The position numbers and the translations under genes were made by a program. 64,000 bases of DNA, taken from QHXQ01 sp045807745 (GTDB lineage: Bacteria > Acidobacteriota > Blastocatellia > Pyrinomonadales > Pyrinomonadaceae). Location: the NCBI GenBank assembly GCA_045807745.1, contig JBJMGT010000002.1, positions 62,001 to 126,000 of the forward strand, read 5' to 3'. The notes beneath the pieces are model-generated. The model did no database searches. It worked only from the letters and a program-made list of their open reading frames with translations, and was not told where the DNA came from. Of the stretch, positions 49,171 to 57,548 are shown in pieces; the stretch's first letter is position 1, and every line of letters begins with the position of its first letter.

Positions 49171-50334
49171 GTGCTGACGCGCCGCTGGCTAAGCTGGCTC
49201 TCCATCTTTGGCTGCTTCACACTGGTCGGCTTGATGTTCGCCGGTCAGTGGTACGTCGGCTACACGGCGAACGGCTATCCCGTCACGTGGCTGCAAGTCG
49301 GCACGTGGGCGCTGACCGAGTGGTGGCTGTGGGCTTTGCTCTCGCCCTTCATCCTGTGGTGCAGCCATCGCTTCTACATCGACCGGCAGACGCGCCGCCG
49401 CACCGTCCCCATTCATCTCGCACTCGGTCTCGGCTTCTCCTTCATTCACATCGTCCTGCACTCGGCGGCCGAGCAGTGGACGACGTGGGCGTGGACAGTG
49501 GACGAGCACATGAATTTCACCGGCTCGATCTATTATCTGGCCACCAAGAAATTCCACCTCAACCTGCTGACCTACTTCGTCATCGTCGGCGTCAGCCACG
49601 CGGTCGAATACTATCGCCGCTATCAAGAGCGCGAACGCTTAGCCGCGCAGCTTGAAGCCCAACTGAGTCGCGCGCAACTGCTCGCGCTCAAGATGCAACT
49701 GCACCCGCACTTCCTCTTCAACACGCTCAACACCATCTCTGCGCTCATCCACCGCGACCCGCGCGCCGCCGACCGCATGGTCGCGCGCTTAGGTGATCTG
49801 TTACGCCTGACGCTCGACAATCACGGCGTCGAAGAAGTGCCATTGAAAGAGGAGTTGGAGTTCTTAGAAAAATATCTGGAGATCGAACAGACGCGCTTTC
49901 ATGATCGGCTTAGTGTGCGCATGGACATCGACCCTGAGAGTCTGGACGCGCGGCTGCCGAATCTGCTCTTGCAGCCGCTCGTCGAAAACGCCATCCGGCA
50001 CGGCATCGCTGCGCGCCCCGGCGCGGGCCGCATAGAGATACATGCCCGCTGCTACAACGGCGCACTCCAACTCGCTGTGCGCGATAACGGCACGGGACTG
50101 CCCGCCGACTGGCAGACGACTGGCCAGATCGGTGTGGGCCTCGCGAACACGCGCGCGCGCCTCGCACAACTCTACGGCCCGCGCCACTCGTTCACGCTCG
50201 CCAACGTACCCGGCGGTGGGCTTGAAGTTGCCATCGTGATTCCGTTCCGCACCGCCATCGGCAGCGGCGCTTACGAAGCGAGCGGGCACGCGACGCCCGC
50301 ATCGCTATTTGATCACTTGCCCCTCGAGCGATGA
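49171..50334 (+). CDS. LytS-type membrane sensor histidine kinase
   Basis: This 387-residue kinase has four likely transmembrane helices in the first 150 residues (about 8-28, 45-64, 82-100, 130-147), a short coiled linker, then the His_kinase (LytS/YehU) domain. The phosphoacceptor motif is QLHPHFLFNTLN, with the predicted His at 180. The ATP site shows LVENAIRHG (Asn 273) and DNGTGLP (305-311), and GVGLANTRARLAQLYG completes the domain. It starts at a GTG (49171) with a weak ribosome-binding site. It overlaps the response regulator by ATGA and is divergent from the exporter array, so it probably senses an envelope or extracellular signal that controls it. Confidence 0.93.
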   Translation: MLTRRWLSWLSIFGCFTLVGLMFAGQWYVGYTANGYPVTWLQVGTWALTEWWLWALLSPFILWCSHRFYIDRQTRRRTVPIHLALGLGFSFIHIVLHSAAEQWTTWAWTVDEHMNFTGSIYYLATKKFHLNLLTYFVIVGVSHAVEYYRRYQERERLAAQLEAQLSRAQLLALKMQLHPHFLFNTLNTISALIHRDPRAADRMVARLGDLLRLTLDNHGVEEVPLKEELEFLEKYLEIEQTRFHDRLSVRMDIDPESLDARLPNLLLQPLVENAIRHGIAARPGAGRIEIHARCYNGALQLAVRDNGTGLPADWQTTGQIGVGLANTRARLAQLYGPRHSFTLANVPGGGLEVAIVIPFRTAIGSGAYEASGHATPASLFDHLPLER

Positions 50335-51098
50335 AAAGATTGCGCGCCTTGATTATTGACGACGAGCCGTTTGCGCGCGAGCGCGTGCGCCGCTTGCTGG
50401 CGGATGATGCAGAGGTCGAGGTCATCGGCGATTGCGCCGACGGTTTTGCGGCCGTCGCGGCCATCAGAGAGCACACGCCCGACCTGCTCTTTCTAGACGT
50501 GCAGATGCCCGGCAAAGACGGCTTCGCCGTGCTTGATGAAATAGCCGGCCAACACATGCCCGCCGTCATCTTCCTGACCGCTTATGATCAGTACGCCGTG
50601 CGCGCCTTCGAGACCTGCGCGCTCGACTATCTCTTAAAGCCCTTCGACGAAGAGCGCTTCGAGAAGGCGCTCGCACGCGCCAAGGCGCAACTCCGTCGTG
50701 CTGAAGAGACGGGCGAACCGCTCGCGTCTCTGCTCGGCGCACAGGAGGCGCGCGGCAACGCGCCGCTCGAACGCGTCGTCGTCAAAACGGGCGGGCGTAT
50801 CTTCTTCCTTAAGACTTCAGAGGTCGATTGGATCGAAGCTTACGGCAACTACGTCCGCCTGCACGTCGGGCAGACGGCGTATCTGCTGCGCGAGCCGATC
50901 AGCAGTCTGGAAGCGCAGGTCGATCCCGCGCGCTTTTTGCGCATACACCGCTCGGCGCTCGTCAATATCGAACGTATACGCGAGATGCAGCCCATGTTCC
51001 ACGGCCAATACGTCGTCATCCTGCAAGACGGCACGCGGCTCACCTTGAGCCGCCGCTATCGCAGCAAGCTGCAAAAATCACTCGGTAAAGCCTTCTGA
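50331..51098 (+). CDS. LytTR-family response regulator
   Basis: This 255-residue regulator has a receiver domain (1-120) with the acidic pocket DDE (10-12), phosphoacceptor Asp 56 in LFLDVQMPG, Thr 83 and Lys 103 in LLKPF. A linker of about 30 residues follows, then a LytTR DNA-binding domain (about 150-255) with FLKTSEVDWIEAYGNYVRLH and FLRIHRSALVNIERI. LytTR proteins bind direct repeats near promoters. Likely targets are the divergent array promoter and its own gene, by position only. It is co-translated with the kinase through a 4-bp overlap. Confidence 0.95.
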   Translation: MKRLRALIIDDEPFARERVRRLLADDAEVEVIGDCADGFAAVAAIREHTPDLLFLDVQMPGKDGFAVLDEIAGQHMPAVIFLTAYDQYAVRAFETCALDYLLKPFDEERFEKALARAKAQLRRAEETGEPLASLLGAQEARGNAPLERVVVKTGGRIFFLKTSEVDWIEAYGNYVRLHVGQTAYLLREPISSLEAQVDPARFLRIHRSALVNIERIREMQPMFHGQYVVILQDGTRLTLSRRYRSKLQKSLGKAF

Positions 51099-51314
51099 TG
51101 CTCATGTGCATGCCTGCCGCTCGTCCCTGCTCACGCGCCGCTTAACACACCTGCTCTGTTGCTGGTCACATTTCAATTTCTGATAACTCGATCGGTAACT
51201 TAAATTAGACTGCCTTTTTTCTATTTACAAGGGAAACTTCGACCGCCATCAGAGCACGCGCGAAGGGCGCGCTTTCTGTTCAATCGCTGAACCCGCAAAG
51301 TCGAGCCACAGCTC

Positions 51315-53936
51315 ATGAAAAAATTCATCCTGTCAGTCATCATCTGCTGCCTGTGTACCCTTAATTTCAGCGCACACGCGCAGACCGCGCCGACGGTCAA
51401 CTCGACGGTCACGCTCATCGCTGAAAACGATGTGACGGAGACCAATCCCAAAGCGAAAGAGAAGCCCGCGAAGAGCGCCGAGAAGTCGAAGCCCGACGCA
51501 CCGAAAACGACCGCGCCGGCCAAGGGTACCGACGCGCCGAAAGCGGCCGCCGCGCGACTGCCGGGCGCGCTGGCGCTCGCGCCGGAGAAGGCGGCCCCTG
51601 TACGCCTCACGCGCTTTGAAGTCCCGCCCGTGATCGACGGCAAGATGGACGACGCCGCGTGGAAGACGGCCGCCGCCTTTAAGGATTTCTTCCAGACCAG
51701 CCCCGGCGACAACACGAAACCGTCCGCGCAAACCGAAGTCTTCATGGGCTACGACGCGAAGACGTTCTACATGCTGTTCCACGCCTTTGACGAGCCGGGC
51801 AAAGTGCGCGCCACCGTCGCCAAGCGCGACGACGTGCTCAACACGGAAGACAGCGTACGCGTCTTGCTCGACACGTTCAACGATCAGCGCAAAGCTTACG
51901 TGCTCTGCTTCAACCCCTTCGGCATTCAGCAGGACGGCATCCGCACCGAAGGCGTCAACGTGGACTTCAGCGTGGACATCGTGATGGAGTCGAAAGGCGC
52001 GCTGACCGATGACGGCTACGTGGTGGAAGTCGCCATTCCATTTAAGTCTCTGCGCTACGAGGCGGGCAAGGACAAGCAGTGGGGCCTGCAAATCTTTCGC
52101 ATCATTCAACGCCTAAACGGCGAGCAGGATTCTTGGATGCCCATCTCGCGCGACGTGAACGGGCTGCTCAATCAGGCGGGGCACATCACCGGTCTCGAAG
52201 GTGTCTCGACAGAGAGAACGTTGGAACTGATTCCGAGTCTGACCGTCTCAGAGAACGGCAAGCGCCTGTCGCACTTTAATCCCGTGCCGAACGATCCGGG
52301 GCGCATGGTCAATCAACCCATCGGTCTCGATCCGGGTCTCACGGTCAAGTTCGGCGTCACGCCGACCTCCACGCTCAACCTTGCGCTCAATCCCGACTTC
52401 GCGCAGGTCGAAGCGGACGCGACCGTGGTGACGACCAACCAGCGCTTCCCCATCTTCTTTCAAGAGAAGCGCCCCTTCTTTCTCGAAGGCATAGACATCT
52501 TTCAGTTGCCCTTAAACGTCGTCCACACGCGCACGATCATCGATCCGGACGTGGCCATCAAATACGCGGGCAAGTCTGGGCGCAACACGTTCGGCATCAT
52601 GGTCGCTTCCGACAACGGCCCCGGCAACTTCGCGGGCGACGAGCGGCTCGATCCCTTCAACAAACCTTTGCTCGATAAGAACGCGCTCGTCGGCGTGCTG
52701 CGCCTCAAACGCGACTACGGCAAAGAGAACAGCCTAGGGCTAGTGGCGACCGGCTATAACTTCTATCAAATCCACAACGCCATCGGCGGCGTGGACGGCC
52801 GCTTCAAGCTCGACCCGCAGACCACGTTCACGTTCCACGTCGTCGGCACGACCTCGCATCGCTACTTCCGCGACCCGGAACTCGACATCGCGACGGCCTG
52901 CGCGAATCTGACGGGGCGCGAATACACTTACTGTCGCCGCCGGCAGGTCTATCGCGGCGGCAACGGGCTGGGCTACTACGCGCAGTATCAGAAGGCCGGT
53001 CGCCACCTATTCTTGCAGGGCACGGCTTTCGGGCGCACGCGCGACTTCCGCGCCGACGTGGGCTTCACGCGCCGCACCAATACCAATAGCGATCAGTTTT
53101 TCTTCCAATGGAGTTCGGATCAGAAAGAGAAGGCGCGGCTCGTCTCCTGGAACGTCGAAAGCTTTAATCAAGCGCTCTACGATTGGCAGGGGCGGATACA
53201 GGGTTGGAGCGCCGGCGCGCACGCCTTTTTCAACTTCCAACGCCAGACGTTCATCGGCGGCGGCTTCGACAACAACTACGAGAAGGACTACGAAGAAGAG
53301 TTCGGCGCAAAACGCACCGCGACGCACGGCGGCGCGTTCTTCGATCTGCCGACGCGCGCGACCAATAACAAGGTGCTCTTCTTCGGCGGCGGCACGACGC
53401 CGAGTAAAAAATATTCGGTGCAGTTCTTCGCCAACTTAGGCTACGGGGCGATGGATTACGACTTCGGCGGCGGCGACCGGTTCCCGCGCGTCAGCCCGGC
53501 CGCCCTCGTGTTCGGGCCGGGCGCAAAGCTCGATCCGGGGCCGGGGCGCGCCCTCGACCTCAACGGCACGTTCACCTATCAACCGACCAACGCCCTGCGC
53601 ATGTCGCTCGACTATACGAAGTCGCGCCTGCGCCGCTACGACACAGGTCTCCTCGCCTTCGACGATAATATCTACGTCGTGCGCACGACCTACCAGTTCA
53701 CGCGCTTCACCTTCGCACGGGCGCGCATCGACTATGATACGCTCGCTTCAAACGTGCGCGGGCAGTTCCTTTTGGGCTGGGCCCCGAACCCCGGCACGTC
53801 CTTCTACGTTGGCTACAACGACGATCTGAATCGCAACGGTTTCAACCCGTTCACCGGCAACCTCGAACCAGGCTTCCGCCGCAACGGCCGCACCTTCTTC
53901 ATCAAGGCATCGTACCTGTTTCAGCGTAGCTTCTGA
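51315..53936 (+). CDS. DUF5916 outer-membrane protein with CBM9-like domain
   Basis: This 873-residue secreted protein has a signal peptide (about 1-22, AHA before QTAP) and a Lys/Ala/Pro-rich linker (about 40-90). A CBM9-like sugar-binding-fold domain follows (about 95-270, PPVIDGKMDDAAWKTA). Then comes a DUF5916 region to the C-terminus with alternating aromatic strands and the block RFPIFFQEKRPFFLEG. It ends in SYLFQRSF, an outer-membrane-barrel type terminal Phe. Such proteins are common in Acidobacteriota and Bacteroidota, but their function is unknown. It follows the response regulator after 216 bp with no shared operon evidence. Confidence 0.88.
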   Translation: MKKFILSVIICCLCTLNFSAHAQTAPTVNSTVTLIAENDVTETNPKAKEKPAKSAEKSKPDAPKTTAPAKGTDAPKAAAARLPGALALAPEKAAPVRLTRFEVPPVIDGKMDDAAWKTAAAFKDFFQTSPGDNTKPSAQTEVFMGYDAKTFYMLFHAFDEPGKVRATVAKRDDVLNTEDSVRVLLDTFNDQRKAYVLCFNPFGIQQDGIRTEGVNVDFSVDIVMESKGALTDDGYVVEVAIPFKSLRYEAGKDKQWGLQIFRIIQRLNGEQDSWMPISRDVNGLLNQAGHITGLEGVSTERTLELIPSLTVSENGKRLSHFNPVPNDPGRMVNQPIGLDPGLTVKFGVTPTSTLNLALNPDFAQVEADATVVTTNQRFPIFFQEKRPFFLEGIDIFQLPLNVVHTRTIIDPDVAIKYAGKSGRNTFGIMVASDNGPGNFAGDERLDPFNKPLLDKNALVGVLRLKRDYGKENSLGLVATGYNFYQIHNAIGGVDGRFKLDPQTTFTFHVVGTTSHRYFRDPELDIATACANLTGREYTYCRRRQVYRGGNGLGYYAQYQKAGRHLFLQGTAFGRTRDFRADVGFTRRTNTNSDQFFFQWSSDQKEKARLVSWNVESFNQALYDWQGRIQGWSAGAHAFFNFQRQTFIGGGFDNNYEKDYEEEFGAKRTATHGGAFFDLPTRATNNKVLFFGGGTTPSKKYSVQFFANLGYGAMDYDFGGGDRFPRVSPAALVFGPGAKLDPGPGRALDLNGTFTYQPTNALRMSLDYTKSRLRRYDTGLLAFDDNIYVVRTTYQFTRFTFARARIDYDTLASNVRGQFLLGWAPNPGTSFYVGYNDDLNRNGFNPFTGNLEPGFRRNGRTFFIKASYLFQRSF

Positions 53937-53948
53937 CAGAGCGGGTAT

Positions 53949-54022
53949 TTAACCGCAAAGGACGCGAAGAGGGCCGCAAAGATTAACTCTCTGCGGCCCT
54001 CTTCGCGTCCTTTGCGGTTAAC
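53949..54022. terminator. Perfect 30-bp-stem hairpin after the DUF5916 gene
   Basis: The arms 53949-53980 and 53991-54022 (TTAACCGCAAAGGACGCGAA and onwards) are near-perfect reverse complements around a 10-bp loop. The hairpin starts 13 bp after the stop codon and can act as a terminator or mRNA-stabilising end. There is no long T-run. The arms contain spaced CGCAAAG/CGCGAAG units, so it resembles the repeat hairpins of the array in design but with a different unit. Confidence 0.6.
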
Positions 54023-54037
54023 TGCTCAGGGCCATAG

Positions 54038-54076
54038 TTGACAAATCTTCATTTGTAACTATAATAGTTACGAATG
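54038..54076 (+). promoter_or_regulatory. Sigma-70 promoter covered by a palindromic operator
   Basis: TTGACA (54038-54043) and TATAAT (54060-54065) are perfect consensus boxes spaced by 16 bp. The palindrome GTAACTATAATAGTTAC (54055-54071) is centred on the -10 box, and its flanks CATT/AATG extend the symmetry to 54050-54076 with one mismatched pair. A dimeric repressor bound here would block RNA polymerase. The Rrf2 regulator encoded 20 bp downstream is the obvious candidate for autoregulation. Confidence 0.8.
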
Positions 54077-54095
54077 CGAATCCAGATAGTAAATT

Positions 54096-54584
54096 ATGTC
54101 GAGCAATAGCAGCCGTTTCGCCGTCGCGGTGCACGTGCTGGCGCTGCTGGCCGGCGCAGGTGATGAGCCGGTCAAGTCCAGCCGTGTGGCGGCGAGCGTG
54201 AACACAAATCCGGTCGTCATCCGGCGCATCCTGTGCGCGCTGGGGCGTGCGCGGCTCGTCACATCGCAACCCGGCGCAACGGGCGGCTCGCGGCTTGCCC
54301 GACGGGCCGGTCAAATCACGCTCGGCGACATCTATCGCGCGGTCGAGGGCGGCGACAGTTTTACGCTCCACCGGCGGCGACCGAGCCGGCGCTGCGTCGT
54401 CGGTGCAAACATCGAAGAGGTCTTAGGCGGCGTGCTGCGCGAGACCAACGCGGCGGTCGAGCAAGCGCTGGCGCGCACGACCTTGGCCGATATTGTGGCG
54501 CGTATTCAACCTTGCGCGGCCCGCCGCCACGGCGCACGCCAAGTTGACAGGTCGGCAACACAGAGCATAAGGGGTAACAGATGA
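54096..54584 (+). CDS. Rrf2-family transcriptional regulator, cluster-free type
   Basis: This 162-residue protein has an Rrf2 winged helix-turn-helix (about 1-85: FAVAVHVLALLA, NPVVIRRIL, the wing PGATGGSRLAR, ITLGDIYRAVE). The three-cysteine iron-sulphur motif of IscR/NsrR is absent. Only Cys 100 lies in that region, with others at 47 and 140, so it probably resembles YwnA-type regulators that do not hold a cluster. The C-terminal 25 residues are basic and variable. It overlaps the protease gene by 4 bp and sits behind a palindrome-covered promoter, which suggests autoregulation of a small stress operon. Confidence 0.85.
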   Translation: MSSNSSRFAVAVHVLALLAGAGDEPVKSSRVAASVNTNPVVIRRILCALGRARLVTSQPGATGGSRLARRAGQITLGDIYRAVEGGDSFTLHRRRPSRRCVVGANIEEVLGGVLRETNAAVEQALARTTLADIVARIQPCAARRHGARQVDRSATQSIRGNR

Positions 54585-55636
54585 TGCTTGAGACGCAGGC
54601 GACACAAAGTGAATTTGACTTGATCGCGGGCGGTGAGTTTGAGCACACAACGGCCACGCCGCACGATGATCCAGCGGCGGCAACAAACGACGAGTTGCTC
54701 GATGCATACTCGCGCGCCGTCATCAGTGCGGCGGAGCGCGTCAGCCCGTCGGTCGTCAACATAGAGGTCGCGCACCAGACGCGCGGGCGGCGCGGCAGCG
54801 AGCGCGAAGCACGCGGCAACGGCTCCGGCTTCGTCTTCACGCCCGATGGTTTCATCCTGACGAACAGCCACGTCGTCCATGGCGCGAGCAAACTTGAAGT
54901 CAGCCTCGCTGACGGGCGGCGCTGTCAAGCGCAACTGATCGGCGACGATCCGGACACGGACTTGGCCGTCATCAGAATCACTGCGCCGCAACTCGCGCCC
55001 GCGCGGTTGGGCAGCGCGCAGGGCGTGCGCGTCGGGCAGTTGGTCGTCGCCATCGGCAACCCTTACGGTTTTCAGTGCACGGTGACGGCGGGCGTCGTGA
55101 GCGCGTTGGGGCGCTCGCTGCGCGCGCAATCGGGGCGCTTGATGGACGACGTGATCCAGACGGACGCGGCCCTTAATCCGGGCAATTCCGGCGGGCCGCT
55201 CGTGACGGCACAAGGGTCGGTCATCGGCGTCAACACCGCCGTCATCCGCCCGGCGCAGGGCATCTGCTTTGCCACCTCGATTGACACGGCCAACTTCGTC
55301 GCGGGCCGGCTCATTCGCGACGGGCGCGTGCGCCGCAGTTACATCGGTCTCGCCGGTCAGAACGTGCCGTTGCCGCGCCGGTTCGTGCGCTTCTACGATC
55401 TGCCGGTTGAGAGCGGCATTCTCGTCGTCTCGTTCGAGCCGGACAGCCCTGCGCGGCGCGCGGGGTTACTTGAAGGCGATCTCATTGTCGGCTTCGACCA
55501 GCAACCAATCGCCGGCATAGACGATCTGCACCGGCTGTTGACGGATGAACGCGTCGGACGCGCGTGTGAGCTTGTCGTCATCCGGCGCACTGAGCGGCTG
55601 ACGCTCACAGTTCGGCCGCAGGAGAAAGCAGCTTAG
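54581..55636 (+). CDS. HtrA/DegP-like trypsin-type serine protease with one PDZ domain
   Basis: This 351-residue protein has a trypsin-like domain (about 45-245) with His 97 in LTNSHVV, Asp 127 in DPDTDLAV and Ser 203 in GNSGGPL, the complete catalytic triad. One PDZ domain follows (about 255-347, GILVVSFEPDSPARRAGLLEGD). No signal peptide or membrane segment is visible at the N-terminus, unlike most HtrA proteins, so it may work in the cytoplasm. It is translated from an ATGA overlap with the Rrf2 gene. The joint operon with a regulator and a thioredoxin suggests a role in protein damage or redox stress. Confidence 0.92.
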   Translation: MMLETQATQSEFDLIAGGEFEHTTATPHDDPAAATNDELLDAYSRAVISAAERVSPSVVNIEVAHQTRGRRGSEREARGNGSGFVFTPDGFILTNSHVVHGASKLEVSLADGRRCQAQLIGDDPDTDLAVIRITAPQLAPARLGSAQGVRVGQLVVAIGNPYGFQCTVTAGVVSALGRSLRAQSGRLMDDVIQTDAALNPGNSGGPLVTAQGSVIGVNTAVIRPAQGICFATSIDTANFVAGRLIRDGRVRRSYIGLAGQNVPLPRRFVRFYDLPVESGILVVSFEPDSPARRAGLLEGDLIVGFDQQPIAGIDDLHRLLTDERVGRACELVVIRRTERLTLTVRPQEKAA

Positions 55637-55695
55637 CGAGAGACATAGAAGCAACTAACTTGGACTTAACAGACATGAAGGAGACAGAAGCAATC

Positions 55696-56031
55696 ATGAA
55701 TGAGTACGTGACGGAAGTGAGCGACAGCAATTTCGAGCAGGATGTGTTGAGCGCCGAGCAGCCCGTGTTGGTGGACTTCTGGGCCGAGTGGTGCGCGCCG
55801 TGTCGCATGCTTGCGCCGACGGTGGACGCGGTCGCGGAGAAGTACGCGGGTAAGGCCCGCGTCGTCAAGGTCAACGTCGATTTCAACCCGAACGTGTCGC
55901 AGAAGTACGGCATCAAGGGCATCCCGACATTGATCCTGTTCAAGGGCGGCAAGGAAGAAGAGCGCGTCGTCGGCGCAACCTCGAAGGACGCCATCTCGCG
56001 GCTGCTCGACAAACACGTCGTCGCCGCTTGA
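55696..56031 (+). CDS. trxA: Thioredoxin
   Basis: This 111-residue protein has a classic thioredoxin fold. The active site is WCAPC (32-36), one residue different from the common WCGPC. The block PVLVDFWAEW and the cis-proline loop GIPTL (Pro 77) are present. It reduces protein disulphides in the cytoplasm. The start at 55696 (MNEYVTEV) follows AAGGAG by 12 bp. Earlier in-frame starts at 55660 and 55675 would add residues not seen in the family. It lies 59 bp after the protease and ends before a strong hairpin. Confidence 0.95.
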   Translation: MNEYVTEVSDSNFEQDVLSAEQPVLVDFWAEWCAPCRMLAPTVDAVAEKYAGKARVVKVNVDFNPNVSQKYGIKGIPTLILFKGGKEEERVVGATSKDAISRLLDKHVVAA

Positions 56032-56054
56032 GGTTTCGCGGCGGCACGGCTAAC

Positions 56055-56117
56055 GCGCGATCTGTTATGGGCAGCGACATTGTTCCTGTCCAGACAGATC
56101 GCGCCCGGCTTTTTGAA
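56055..56117 (+). terminator. Terminator-like hairpin after thioredoxin
   Basis: GCGCGATCTGT (56055-56065) pairs exactly with ACAGATCGCGC (56094-56104). The interior can pair further (GGGCAG with CTGTCC). A CCGGCTTTTTG run follows. It lies 24 bp after the thioredoxin stop and should close the Rrf2-protease-thioredoxin transcript. Confidence 0.6.
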
Positions 56118-56137
56118 CTGCTTTTGGAGAAGAACCG

Positions 56138-56611
56138 ATGATTGAAGATCAAGCGTTGCGCGATCATCTGTTGTATCTGTTGCGCCGCGGCGACGCGCAC
56201 ATAGACTTCGAGACGTTGATGGCGGACTTCCCCGCGCACGCGATCAATCGCAAGGTCGCGGGTGTGCCCTACACGCCGTGGCAGGTGCTCGAACATATGC
56301 GTATCGCGCAGTGGGACATTCTTGAGTTCAGCTACAATGCCGCGCACGTCTCGCCCAAGTGGCCGGAAGGCTACTGGCCTGCGCCCGATGCGGAAGCGGA
56401 CGAGGCCGCATGGCAGCAGAGCATCGCCGCCTTTCGCGCTGATCTGGGTTCAATGGCGCAGCGCGTCGCCGACCCCGCGAACGATCTATTTGCGCGCATC
56501 CCGCATGGCGACGGGCAGACGCTCTTGCGTCAAGCGCTCTTAATCGCCGACCACAACGCCTATCACCTCGGCGTGCTCACCGTCCTCAAGCGGCTGCTCA
56601 CGGCGGCTTGA
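56138..56611 (+). CDS. DinB-like metal-binding four-helix protein
   Basis: This 157-residue protein of the DinB/YfiT-like superfamily shows the three spaced histidines that bind a metal: His 53 in LEHMRIAQWD, and His 139 and His 143 in IADHNAYHLGVL. Family members are thiol-dependent transferases or of unknown function. GGAG lies 9 bp before the ATG. It begins a run of four closely spaced plus-strand genes after the hairpin. Confidence 0.88.
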   Translation: MIEDQALRDHLLYLLRRGDAHIDFETLMADFPAHAINRKVAGVPYTPWQVLEHMRIAQWDILEFSYNAAHVSPKWPEGYWPAPDAEADEAAWQQSIAAFRADLGSMAQRVADPANDLFARIPHGDGQTLLRQALLIADHNAYHLGVLTVLKRLLTAA

Positions 56612-56631
56612 GTAAGTTATAGTTGCTCGAC

Positions 56632-57531
56632 ATGACAAAGCCGATCCACATCCTGTTGCAGACGACCATTCCCTACACGGTCGATGATTGGCACATCGGC
56701 CGCTTCCGCTTGCTGCGCGACTATCTGGCAAGCTCGCGCGACGAGACGGGGCGAGCGCTTTATCAAGTCACCGCGCGAGATCGCGCAACGAGCGCGACGA
56801 CTGACGATCCGGTACTCAGCCGACTCGACGAGTCGGACTTCGACGAGTTGTGGCTGTTCGCGGTGGACACGGGTGATGGTCTGTCCGAGAACGATTGTGC
56901 CGGCATCACACGCTTCCGCGAGCGCGGCGGCGGACTGCTCGTAACGCGCGATCATCAGGACTTAGGCTCGTCCGTCTGTACACTCGGCGGCGTAGGCCGC
57001 GCGCACTACTTTCACACACGCAACCCCGACCCAGACCCCGCGCGCTGCCGCCGCGACGATCAAACGACCACTGCCATCGACTGGCCTAACTACCATTCCG
57101 GCAGCAACGGTGATTACCAACACATACATGTGGCCCAACCCGCGCACCCGCTCATGCAGCGAAGCGCCGCAGCCAGCGACGTGATCGAATTCTTCCCCGC
57201 ACACCCGCACGAAGGCGCGGTCGGCGTGCCCGAAGGCGAACAAGCGGCGCGCGTCATCGCCACGGGCGTAAGCACGGTCTCGGGCCGTTCGTTCAATCTG
57301 CTCGTGGCCTTCGAGCGTGCGCGCGCCGCGAGCGGCCGCACGCTCGGGCGCGGGATCGCCGAGTCGAGCTTTCATCATCTGGTGGATTACAACTGGGACA
57401 CGGGCGCGGGCTGTCCAAGTTTTGTCGAAGAGCCGCCCGGCACTGAGATCGCGCGCGCCCCGGCGCGCCTCGCAGACATCAAGACCTACGTCCGCAACGC
57501 CGCGCGCTGGCTCGCCCCGCACAGCGAGTAA
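56632..57531 (+). CDS. Conserved hypothetical protein, possible ThuA/amidotransferase-like fold
   Basis: This 299-residue protein has no signal peptide. It begins KPIHILLQTTIPYTVDDWHIGRF and has an alternating beta/alpha pattern. It contains GGGLLVTRDHQDLG (about 105-118), EFFPAHPHEG (about 185-195) and SSFHHLVDYNWD (about 255-266), which is His/Asp-rich. The flow resembles ThuA/class I amidotransferase-like proteins. No Cys-His-Glu triad is evident, so the assignment is weak. The ATG at 56632 is preferred to a TTG three codons earlier. It sits 20 bp after the DinB-like gene. Confidence 0.6.
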   Translation: MTKPIHILLQTTIPYTVDDWHIGRFRLLRDYLASSRDETGRALYQVTARDRATSATTDDPVLSRLDESDFDELWLFAVDTGDGLSENDCAGITRFRERGGGLLVTRDHQDLGSSVCTLGGVGRAHYFHTRNPDPDPARCRRDDQTTTAIDWPNYHSGSNGDYQHIHVAQPAHPLMQRSAAASDVIEFFPAHPHEGAVGVPEGEQAARVIATGVSTVSGRSFNLLVAFERARAASGRTLGRGIAESSFHHLVDYNWDTGAGCPSFVEEPPGTEIARAPARLADIKTYVRNAARWLAPHSE

Positions 57532-57548
57532 GCGCATGAAATAACGTC

